Positions 8,331 through 16,066 of a stretch of 64,000 bases of DNA are shown here, in pieces. Source of the DNA: Saccharofermentans sp. GTDB taxonomy: Bacteria > Bacillota > Clostridia > Saccharofermentanales > Saccharofermentanaceae. The stretch spans positions 434,001 through 498,000 of the forward strand of contig JAEFAZ010000002.1 in NCBI GenBank assembly GCA_016292135.1. Reading direction: 5' to 3'. Numbering within the stretch: the first letter of the stretch is position 1; each line of letters begins with the position of its first letter. The notes under the pieces are model-generated. The model was not told the DNA's origin, did no database searches, and saw only the letters and a program-made list of their open reading frames with translations. The position numbers and the translations under genes are program-made.

Positions 8331-9340
8331 AGTGGAGTTTAAGAGAACCTAAGTATGGTGACATGATCCGCGTTAAGGTGCGCGAACTCTATCACTATGG
8401 TATTTATGCGTCCGATGACGAGATCATAGAATTCGGTCCGCCTCCCGTATCCATAATAAGGAAGGATGACGAGATAGAAGTCTGTGTGACCGACTGGCAG
8501 GGCTTTCTTGCAGGCGGCTTCATGGAATGCGCTGATCTTTCGATCAAGGAGCGGTTTGACCGCAAGAGTCCCGATGAGACCGTAAAGGCTGCCAGGGAGA
8601 GGATCGGAGAGAAAGGATACAACATCCTTCACAACAACTGCGAGCACTTTGTCAATGAGTGCATGTTCGGCAGGAAAGAATCCTCACAGGAAGATTCCGT
8701 AAGATCCTTCTTCCGCAATATGCCCCTTATCGATGTCTACATCGCTCCGGTGCCTTACCGCCATAACGGAGGGGAGATAAGCCCCGCCGAGCGTGCAGTC
8801 CAGATCGAGAAAGTATCCAATCCTGATGTCAGGGAGAATATGGTCTCCGACTGGAACCTCCTGACATACGGCATTGACAGATCTCTTGGGTTCAATATGA
8901 ATAAAGTTGCGCCCTTGCGCGATGAAAACGGCATATGGGTGTCTGACAAATGTTATTTCTCTTTGTCCCACACCAAGGGTGTAGTTGCCGTTGCCGTATC
9001 GAAAGCCGCTTGCGGCATTGACATAGAGCCCCTTGACCGTAAGGTGGATCCCGTGATCGAAAGAAAGATACTTACGGACACAGAAAGGGAAGAATATGAT
9101 AAACTTCCTGAGGACAAGAAAGAGGGATACCTTAAGAGGATATGGACCCGCAAGGAAAGTATCTTCAAGAGCACATACTCCAAGTCTTTCCGTCCGGATC
9201 AGACAGAATCTGCTTTGGACAGCTGCGTAACAAATAAGGTGGAAGTCAACGGAGAGGAATTTATTGTCTCGGTAAATACGGCTACACCGAAAAAAATAAG
9301 ATATTATTTCCCTTCTTCAGGGAAGATTGTGAAGGAATGA
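8327..9340 (+). CDS. LRAT-like domain fused to Sfp-type 4'-phosphopantetheinyl transferase
   Basis: The 337-residue protein has two domains. Residues 5-115 resemble LRAT/NlpC-P60-type acyltransferases: YHYGIY with His23 and NNCEHFVNEC with catalytic Cys105; the position of the second LRAT His appears to be Glu35. Residues 165-330 resemble Sfp-type phosphopantetheinyl transferases: FSLSHT (211-216), GIDIEPL with Asp232 and Glu234, and WTRKESIFK (273-281). The second half should convert apo-carriers at 3284 and 8079 to holo form. The first half, by family, forms a thioacyl-Cys intermediate and moves acyl chains between lipids or onto amines. The start overlaps the ACP stop. The fusion is unusual; the LRAT role is inferred. 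Confidence 0.82.
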   Translation: MKWSLREPKYGDMIRVKVRELYHYGIYASDDEIIEFGPPPVSIIRKDDEIEVCVTDWQGFLAGGFMECADLSIKERFDRKSPDETVKAARERIGEKGYNILHNNCEHFVNECMFGRKESSQEDSVRSFFRNMPLIDVYIAPVPYRHNGGEISPAERAVQIEKVSNPDVRENMVSDWNLLTYGIDRSLGFNMNKVAPLRDENGIWVSDKCYFSLSHTKGVVAVAVSKAACGIDIEPLDRKVDPVIERKILTDTEREEYDKLPEDKKEGYLKRIWTRKESIFKSTYSKSFRPDQTESALDSCVTNKVEVNGEEFIVSVNTATPKKIRYYFPSSGKIVKE

Positions 9341-9344
9341 AACT

Positions 9345-11120
9345 ATGGCAAATGATCTGCTGCGTGTCAAGGACACCACAAAAGAACTGAACCTCTTGAG
9401 GTTGATCTTCGTATTATCCCTTTTTGTTGCCGGAGGATCCCTGCCGCTGATATCTGCGGTCCTGGCCCTGATGCTCCTGGCTCTGATCCTTTATATGTAC
9501 GTGACGAGAGATGTTACGATCGAGTATGAAGACGAGAAATACAGGAAGAAGAGGATCAAGATCGTCAAGGCGATCAGGCTTCCTGCCGACCCCGTAATGG
9601 TCTTTCTGGCGGTCCTGCTCGCATGTCTCTTCCTTACGCTCATATGGCCTGCCGATAAGGGTATCGCACCTTTCGGCATAGTTAAGTTCCTGCCCCTGCC
9701 CCTGTTTGCCATCGCGCTTTACATGACTGAGGACAAGGGCCGCGAGACTCTCCTCGGCGACATTCCCTATACCGGCGCACTGATGACTGTGCTCGCAGGA
9801 CTTCTTGCGCTGATACCTTCGCTGAAGGGAACATTTGTCATGTCCGGAAGATTGGCAGGCTTTCTGGGAGATCCTGAAGCTTTCGCACTGCTCTGCCTGG
9901 CCGGATTTGCGGTGCTGTTCCTCAACAGCAAGACAGAAACAGGAGTCATATCCTTCATTACCGGAGCCTTGCTCCTTGCTGGCATCATCCTTTCGGGCAG
10001 CGTGTTCGTCATGATCCTCTGGGTCATCTCGATCCCCGTAATTATCATTGTCAAAAAAGACAAAAAAGTCACGATATCTCTTCTTTCGCTTGCAGCTATA
10101 GCCGCAGTCTTGTTCGGCTTCCTCCTTGCCCTGAAGGACAGGCTCGACGTTGTTGGAAGATATACCGCAAGATTACTGGATACCACGCCTTTCCTCAGCA
10201 GGATCCTTTACTGCAAGGATGCCCTGCCTCAGATCCTCTCCCACCCCGTGGGTTTGGGATACAGAGGGTACGAGGCAACACTGGGTGCTTTCCAGACCGG
10301 TGCTTACGATGTTTCTTATGTGCATAACGATTATCTCCAGCTGGCGCTTGATGCGGGCTGGGCTCCGCTGGCCGTTGCGCTCGTATGTCTTTTCTTTGCT
10401 CTGAAGAAGATCGTTAAGAAGCCCGAAAAGTTCATTCCCGCAGTTATCGTTGCAGTCCATATGCTCTTTAACTTCGACCTTCAGTTCATCGGGATGGGTT
10501 TCCTCCTGATAATCCTCCTTGCTTCAGAAAGATATAGAGAGATCAAGGTCGTTACACGTTCGCTGGCCGTTCTCCTTTTCGTCCTTTGCGGAGGGATTGC
10601 GCTCTACTTCGGTACGGCAGATGCTTTCTGTCTCGCAAAGAACTACGATGCAGCATTGACGGTATATCCTGTCCATACGGATGCTCTTATAGCAAAGCTC
10701 GATGCCGCTGAGAAGATGAATGAAGCCGAAGGCTACGCCGACCGCATCCTGTCGCTCAGCAGCATTAACCCCAAGGCGGCTTCTCTTAAGGGAAGGGCAC
10801 AGTACAACAAGGGCGATTTCGAAGGCCTGGTTGATTATAAGATCAAGGCAATCGCCAACGACAGGTACAATCTTGCCGAATACAAGGAGCTGATCGATTA
10901 TCTTAACAAGTCGATCGGGATCTACGCAGGCAAGGGAGATGAGGTCAGCGCTAAGATCGCTATGGACTTTATCGTTGCCATTGGAAGGACTATCGATCAG
11001 GTCAATGATTCTACATCTGATCTGGGTCTTAAGCTTAATAAAGAATCCCGTCTCGAACTTCCCGGTGAATACGATCTTCTCATCGAGACTTACCGTACAC
11101 AGTTAGGCAGAGACCAGTAA
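9345..11120 (+). CDS. O-antigen ligase-like polytopic membrane protein with C-terminal helical repeats
   Basis: The 591-residue protein has about ten to twelve hydrophobic segments in its first 420 residues. HNDYLQ at 327-332, followed by LALDAGW, matches the Wzy/WaaL signature of enzymes that transfer glycans from undecaprenyl diphosphate. The region from about 430 to 590 is soluble, with TPR-like helical pairs such as NYDAALTVYPVHTDALIAK. It starts 5 bases after the LRAT-PPTase stop, with GAAGGA upstream, so it is the last gene of the acyl-chemistry run. A role in polymerising or attaching an envelope glycan is likely; the link to the acyl genes suggests an acylated glycan or glycolipid, which is inference. 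Confidence 0.72.
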   Translation: MANDLLRVKDTTKELNLLRLIFVLSLFVAGGSLPLISAVLALMLLALILYMYVTRDVTIEYEDEKYRKKRIKIVKAIRLPADPVMVFLAVLLACLFLTLIWPADKGIAPFGIVKFLPLPLFAIALYMTEDKGRETLLGDIPYTGALMTVLAGLLALIPSLKGTFVMSGRLAGFLGDPEAFALLCLAGFAVLFLNSKTETGVISFITGALLLAGIILSGSVFVMILWVISIPVIIIVKKDKKVTISLLSLAAIAAVLFGFLLALKDRLDVVGRYTARLLDTTPFLSRILYCKDALPQILSHPVGLGYRGYEATLGAFQTGAYDVSYVHNDYLQLALDAGWAPLAVALVCLFFALKKIVKKPEKFIPAVIVAVHMLFNFDLQFIGMGFLLIILLASERYREIKVVTRSLAVLLFVLCGGIALYFGTADAFCLAKNYDAALTVYPVHTDALIAKLDAAEKMNEAEGYADRILSLSSINPKAASLKGRAQYNKGDFEGLVDYKIKAIANDRYNLAEYKELIDYLNKSIGIYAGKGDEVSAKIAMDFIVAIGRTIDQVNDSTSDLGLKLNKESRLELPGEYDLLIETYRTQLGRDQ

Positions 11121-11169
11121 TAAACAAACTGATCAGTTATTGATCTTCCCTCTTGCAGAGATATAACCG

Positions 11170-11345
11170 TTTTTTCAAAAACCGGACTTTATGCTCTCAA
11201 GGGGGAATCTATATTTTGGCAACAGATAAGGCGGTCACATGGCAGAACGTATCAGCCCGGAAAACAGGCCGGACAGTCTGCTCATTATCTGCAGTTGATG
11301 ACGCAAACCCTCTTTTCGAAAAAACGAGGGGAGGCTGCTGAGACG
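11170..11345. other. Gene-free stretch with nested complementary segments, possible structured RNA
   Basis: The gap between the O-antigen-ligase-like gene and mutS2 (11121-11412) holds no convincing gene; the only frame is a 62-codon one without homology. It does contain nested pairings: CAGATAA (11223-11229) with TTATCTG (11285-11291), GCAGA (11242-11246) with TCTGC (11277-11281), and CCGG (11257-11260) with CCGG (11269-11272). A further hairpin of the CCTC...GAGG type follows near 11309-11330. No riboswitch consensus was recognised and no U-tract follows. Confidence 0.25.
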
Positions 11346-11364
11346 GGAATTCAAAGTGATTCTT

Positions 11365-11373
11365 TGATATAAT
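11365..11373 (+). promoter_or_regulatory. Extended -10 promoter for mutS2
   Basis: The sequence TGATATAAT matches the extended -10 consensus TGnTATAAT, which can work without a good -35 box; none is seen. The mutS2 start follows 39 bases downstream. Confidence 0.5.
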
Positions 11374-11412
11374 TAATAACCGTAATCTATATTCTTGCGA
11401 AAAGGGATATCT

Positions 11413-13890
11413 ATGTCTGAAACAGTATCAGAATATATGACATTTGAAGAGAAGAGGGCGAAGAGCCTTATCAGGGGAAGGGTCCTCGAGACTCTGGAAT
11501 TCCCCAAGATAAGGGATGAGCTCACTTCCATGAGCAGGACTCCCTACGGAAGGGAACTTTGTACTGATCTGTGTCCTTCTACGGATGCGGAGTATGTCAG
11601 GACGAGGCTTGATGACACGAGAGACGCTGCAGCTTATATCATGGAATTCGGCATGCCTCCCTTGTCCTGCGGGGCAGATGTCAGACCGAGGCTGTCTTAT
11701 GCTGCTGCAGGCGGTACTTTGTCCATGGCTGAACTCCTTGATGTTGCGACTTTTCTCGAGTGCATCAAGGCGATAAGAGAGAAGGGGAACAACGCTGCCG
11801 AGTCCGGTATCACGGGAGATGCGGTCAACTTCATAAACAAGATGCAGTCCGTAACGGGATGCGACAGCCTTCTTGCAGAAATAAGGAAATGTATCCTCGG
11901 TCCCGAAGAGATGGCTGACAACGCAAGTTCTGACCTCATGGCCATCAGGCGCGAAAAGAAGGACCTCGCCAGGAGCATAAGGGTGCTCCTTGACCGCGTT
12001 ATCGCGAAAAACGGAGAATTCCTCCGTGAAGAGATAATCACGATAAGGGAAGGCAGATACTGTATCCCGGTAATAGCTGATTTCAAGGGCAGAGTCGACG
12101 GCATCATACATGGCTCATCCCAGTCTGAGCAGACGATCTTCGTTGAGCCTATGAGCGTTGTCGAGACGAACAACAAGATAAAGGAATTAGCCCTCCGTGA
12201 GGAAGCCGAGATAGAGAGGATCTGTCATGTCTTCAGTTCAAAGATAGCAGATAACAGGGAAGCGGTATCTTCGGATATTACCGTTCTTTCCGAACTCGAT
12301 TTCGCCTGCGCCAAGGCGGAATTGGGGCTTAAGATGGAAGGCGCCGTTGCGACTCTTGCAGATGACGGATCTTTGGACCTGATAAAGGCCCGCCATCCCC
12401 TGATCCCTGCTGACCGTGTCGTGCCTATCGATGTCTCTGTCGGAACGGATTACGATACGCTCGTCGTGACAGGCCCGAATACGGGAGGCAAGACAGTATG
12501 CCTTAAGACCTGTGGTCTCCTGACTCTCATGACCATGGCAGGTCTCATGATACCAGCCAGGGAAGGGTCTAAGGTCGCAGTCTTCGATAAGGTCCTTGCA
12601 GATATCGGCGATGAGCAGAGCATAGAGCAGAGCCTGTCAACATTCTCCGCTCATATATCGAACATAGTATTCATACTCAAGAATGTCAGAGGCAGATCTC
12701 TGGTCCTTCTCGATGAATTGGGTTCGGGTACCGACCCGACGGAGGGTGCGGCACTTGCGATCGCCATACTTGACGAGCTCCGTGCCAAGGGCTGCGCGAC
12801 TGTTGCCACGACTCACTATAAGGAACTCAAGAGTTATGCGATCACCCAGGAAGGCATCTGCAATGCTTCCTGCGAGTTCGATACTGAATCGCTGGCGCCC
12901 ACATACAGGCTGATCATCGGCCGTCCGGGCGCATCTAACGCATTCATCATTTCCGAGAAACTCGGCCTCTCGAAAAAGGTCATCGCCAATGCGAGGAAGA
13001 ACATGTCTGCGGATGAACTGTCGTTCGGAGCCCTGCTCGCAAAAGCCGAAGACGATTCGCGCGAAGCGGAGCGCCTGCGTTCAGAGAACGAGGAGATCAA
13101 CCGCCGCTTAGCAGACAAGGAAGCGCAGCTTGACGAGGAAAAGCGCAAGCTGAAAGAGTCCAAGACCAGGATCCTCAACGATATGAGATCCGAAGAGAGG
13201 GCTGTCCTTGAAGACAAGGAACGCGAACTCGATGAACTCATAAAAGAGATCAACCGCAAGATCAGGGAAGACGATGCCAAGGACGCAAGAGCCGAAGCCG
13301 ATAAGGTCAGAAGAAGGCTCCGTTCCGGCATATCCGATATAGACGGCAGGCAGGCTGCCGATGACCTGTCTGACAGGGTTGCACTTGCAGGAGAGCCCGC
13401 AAGGGAGATAATAGTCGGGAACATGTATTACATACCCTCGCTCGGCATTACCGCGAAAGTGATCTCCGAGCCTAACAGGGGCAAGGTCCGTGTTGCGCAG
13501 GGAGCCCTTACGAGCGATGTTAAGATCAAGGACCTCTATATGCCGACGGGCGAACAGAAGAAGCAGGCCAAGACTCTTGCCAAGAGAAGGGAAGAGCCCA
13601 AGGCTAAAGCCGTCGAGAGGAAGCAGCTTTTCGATAACCGTCTTACGACATCTTCCGAGATCAATCTCATCGGCAATACCTGTGATGAGGCGATCTCCAG
13701 GCTGGGTAAGTTTATGGATGACTGTTCTCTGGCCGGCAAGAGAGAAGTCAGGATAGTACACGGCAAGGGCACCGGCGCCTTAAGGTCTGCCGTCGCAGAA
13801 TACCTGGACGGCGATCCGAGGATAGTAAGCTACAGGGACGGTGAGATCGGCGAAGGAGATGCCGGCGTAACCATAGCAAGACTTGGATAA
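11413..13890 (+). CDS. mutS2: Endonuclease MutS2 (Smr-domain MutS homologue)
   Basis: The 825-residue protein starts at ATG 11413, with AAAGGGA about 8 bases upstream; TTG 11395 is the only alternative. It lacks the mismatch-recognition domain of MutS1. It shows the clamp/lever helices, Walker A GPNTGGKT, Walker B/D-loop DELGSGTDPTEG, a charged coiled coil (about 520-640), a KOW-like segment, and a C-terminal Smr nuclease domain with HGKGTG. MutS2 has been tied to suppression of recombination and, in Bacillus subtilis, to splitting of collided ribosomes. A CPBP gene follows after 11 bases. Confidence 0.95.
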   Translation: MSETVSEYMTFEEKRAKSLIRGRVLETLEFPKIRDELTSMSRTPYGRELCTDLCPSTDAEYVRTRLDDTRDAAAYIMEFGMPPLSCGADVRPRLSYAAAGGTLSMAELLDVATFLECIKAIREKGNNAAESGITGDAVNFINKMQSVTGCDSLLAEIRKCILGPEEMADNASSDLMAIRREKKDLARSIRVLLDRVIAKNGEFLREEIITIREGRYCIPVIADFKGRVDGIIHGSSQSEQTIFVEPMSVVETNNKIKELALREEAEIERICHVFSSKIADNREAVSSDITVLSELDFACAKAELGLKMEGAVATLADDGSLDLIKARHPLIPADRVVPIDVSVGTDYDTLVVTGPNTGGKTVCLKTCGLLTLMTMAGLMIPAREGSKVAVFDKVLADIGDEQSIEQSLSTFSAHISNIVFILKNVRGRSLVLLDELGSGTDPTEGAALAIAILDELRAKGCATVATTHYKELKSYAITQEGICNASCEFDTESLAPTYRLIIGRPGASNAFIISEKLGLSKKVIANARKNMSADELSFGALLAKAEDDSREAERLRSENEEINRRLADKEAQLDEEKRKLKESKTRILNDMRSEERAVLEDKERELDELIKEINRKIREDDAKDARAEADKVRRRLRSGISDIDGRQAADDLSDRVALAGEPAREIIVGNMYYIPSLGITAKVISEPNRGKVRVAQGALTSDVKIKDLYMPTGEQKKQAKTLAKRREEPKAKAVERKQLFDNRLTTSSEINLIGNTCDEAISRLGKFMDDCSLAGKREVRIVHGKGTGALRSAVAEYLDGDPRIVSYRDGEIGEGDAGVTIARLG

Positions 13891-13901
13891 AGGAGATCGT
13901 T

Positions 13902-14975
13902 ATGAACAGCATCGAAAAGAAGAAGTTATGGATTTTTATCGCGATAGCATACGGAGTATCGGCCCTCATGTCGATATTCATATATATCGGCTACCGTCAG
14001 CAGCTGGATGTTACTGCTTTCATCAATGTGCAGATGATGTATCCTGCCTGCGGCGTAATCCTCGGGAAACTGATTACCCGCAAAGATGAGAAACTTCCCA
14101 TGGGAGCTTATATGGCAGTGCTCATAACGACGGCCGTCATGATGATCGTTGCTATATTGTCCGTATTTATTCCGCTCGGATCCTTTGATGCCGGCTCAGC
14201 CGGAAAGCAGGATATCTGGAATCTCATATCACAGTTTGTGCTCATGCCCGGCAGCGTAGTTGCCTATATCCTCTTCTGGACTTGCGGCCGTGAGAAAGCA
14301 AACAACGCGGGAACAAGAAGGAAGAATATAAAGGTCAGTATCATCATGGTGGCCCTTTATACCGCGATAATCGTCTTGCGGACATTCCTGCTCGCTTTCA
14401 TGACCGATGCAGTTAACAGTAACCATGAAGGCATCAATACTCTTATCAAAAACCTGACTGACATTGCCGTGATTGCAAGTATTGCTTCTCTGCCTTTTAA
14501 CTTTGCTTTTACCTTCGCTGCTTTCTTCGGCGAGGAATACGGCTGGAGATATTATCTGCAGCCTCTTATGCAAAAGAAGTTCGGCAAGCGCCTGGGCGTG
14601 TTGCTCCTGGGTCTTGTCTGGGCGATCTGGCACTGGGATGCTGACTTGTTCTTCTATTCCAAGACGGCAGGTCCCGTAATGTTCGTATCCCAGATCATTA
14701 CCTGCGTTACGATAGCAATATTCTTCGGTTATGCGTACATGAAGACGGAAAACATATGGGTGCCGGTAATACTGCATTATATCAACAATAATCTTTCGAT
14801 CCTTCTGGAAGCGGGAACGGATGTAAATGCCATTCAGAATCAGGAACCTGTATGGGGAGATCTGATCTATCATATTATTGCATGTCTCCTGTTCGCGGTA
14901 TTCATCTTTGCTCCGATCTATAACGGGAAGAAGAAAGAAGCATCGACAGACATTGAAGGAGAAAACGGTAACTGA
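13902..14975 (+). CDS. CPBP family intramembrane metalloprotease-like protein
   Basis: The 357-residue polytopic protein has about eight membrane segments. The CPBP residues are EEYGWR (E211, E212, R216), WHWD (H244) and HYINN (H292, N296). AAAGGAG lies 7 bases before the ATG. It sits between mutS2 and a second CPBP gene, which starts 2 bases after its stop. The tandem partners are divergent: this one has the EExxWR form, the next EExxFR. A role in processing membrane or exported peptides is possible; no substrate is evident. Confidence 0.86.
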   Translation: MNSIEKKKLWIFIAIAYGVSALMSIFIYIGYRQQLDVTAFINVQMMYPACGVILGKLITRKDEKLPMGAYMAVLITTAVMMIVAILSVFIPLGSFDAGSAGKQDIWNLISQFVLMPGSVVAYILFWTCGREKANNAGTRRKNIKVSIIMVALYTAIIVLRTFLLAFMTDAVNSNHEGINTLIKNLTDIAVIASIASLPFNFAFTFAAFFGEEYGWRYYLQPLMQKKFGKRLGVLLLGLVWAIWHWDADLFFYSKTAGPVMFVSQIITCVTIAIFFGYAYMKTENIWVPVILHYINNNLSILLEAGTDVNAIQNQEPVWGDLIYHIIACLLFAVFIFAPIYNGKKKEASTDIEGENGN

Positions 14976-14977
14976 TC

Positions 14978-15958
14978 GTGGAAGAATTCAAGCCAAGACA
15001 GATAACGGCAGCCGAAGCCCATCTTGAAGACAAGAAGACCAAAAGGATGAAGAATGTCAACAAGCCCGGACAGGGCTTCGACTTCTCGGTCTTCCTGTCG
15101 TCGCTCCTGCCGATCCTGATGCTCCTTGTTATCCAGCTTGTTGCTTTCATGCCCACTATCTTTCCTGCTTCGATGAAAGTCTTGCAGGATCCGGCCTTTG
15201 CCCAAGAGACTTTTGATGCCCTGGAATATACATCCAGGGTAATGGAGTGCGCAGGCACGTCAGTGCAGTATTCTTATCTGGCATATGTTGTCCTCGCGCT
15301 TGCATATTTCAGCTGGCGCTACATTGCAACAGTGGTAAAGCCTACGGGCAGATATTCTCCCAAGGGCGCTTTTACAAAGAAAGGATTTCCTTTCGTATTG
15401 CTTGCGATACTGGGACTTTGGGGCTTCACCGAAGGCTTTATGGCGGCAGTAAAGACCCTGTCCCCTGAAGTCATAGAGCAGTATTCCAAACTGGTCGAGA
15501 GCACCGGACTTACCAACATGACTCCCCTGATATTGATAGTAGTCTGGATATTCGGACCTGTAGTAGAAGAATTATGTTTCCGGGGACTTTCTTATAACAG
15601 GCTTCTTGCATCAGGCATGAAAGTTGCCGTTGCCGTAGTCGTTCAGGGACTCTTTTTCGGGATCTTCCATATGAACCTTGTCCAGAGCGTATATGCTTTT
15701 ATCCTGGGATGCGCCATAGGATTCTTCTATGAGCGCTATAAGTCGATATTGGTATCGATATCCTGCCATGTGCTCTTCAATCTCCTGGGTACGGTTCTTT
15801 CAGGAACTCTTGATCATTTTGCCCCTCCCACAGCCGTATACATAACAATAGGCGTAACTGGTCTTGCTCTTGCCCTCTTTGCCATCGTTATGGTGTGTAA
15901 GGATAAGGAGCCGGATAAGAGATCAGGCGATGAAACGCTTGTTTATCAGGGTCAATAA
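14978..15958 (+). CDS. CPBP family intramembrane metalloprotease-like protein
   Basis: The 326-residue product has a charged N-terminus of about 35 residues, then about eight membrane segments. Motifs are VVEELCFRG (E197, E198, R202), FHMN (H231) and HVLFN (H264, N268). The GTG start at 14978 has AAGGAG 15 bases upstream, rather far; ATG 15047 is an alternative that would shorten the N-terminus by 23 residues. It is apparently co-transcribed with the CPBP gene before it. A new promoter begins downstream for the SLH protein. Confidence 0.83.
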   Translation: MEEFKPRQITAAEAHLEDKKTKRMKNVNKPGQGFDFSVFLSSLLPILMLLVIQLVAFMPTIFPASMKVLQDPAFAQETFDALEYTSRVMECAGTSVQYSYLAYVVLALAYFSWRYIATVVKPTGRYSPKGAFTKKGFPFVLLAILGLWGFTEGFMAAVKTLSPEVIEQYSKLVESTGLTNMTPLILIVVWIFGPVVEELCFRGLSYNRLLASGMKVAVAVVVQGLFFGIFHMNLVQSVYAFILGCAIGFFYERYKSILVSISCHVLFNLLGTVLSGTLDHFAPPTAVYITIGVTGLALALFAIVMVCKDKEPDKRSGDETLVYQGQ

Positions 15959-15985
15959 GATCCTGCGTAATAAGTTAATAACAGG

Positions 15986-16013
15986 TTGACTTCACAAGGC
16001 ACAGAGTTATAAT
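15986..16013 (+). promoter_or_regulatory. Promoter of the 1514-residue SLH protein gene
   Basis: TTGACT (15986-15991) and TATAAT (16008-16013) are 16 bases apart. The 5' leader contains a hairpin-forming ATGGTT...AACCAT around 16017-16041, followed by GGGAGGA before the ATG at 16067. Confidence 0.72.
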
Positions 16014-16066
16014 TAATGGTTTTCGAAAAACGGGAACCATAATCTCTTTATAGGGAGGATAGTGCT

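Noticed and set aside
11153..11341. 62-codon open frame before mutS2
   Set aside because: No ribosome site, no homology, Cys/Arg-rich composition unlike neighbours; it ends in the hairpin region.
11267..11345. c-di-GMP or T-box riboswitch before mutS2
   Set aside because: Short similarities (GACGCAAA) occur, but the conserved GGGCAAACC/GCAAAGCC tetraloop context and the T-box TGGNACCGCG are missing.
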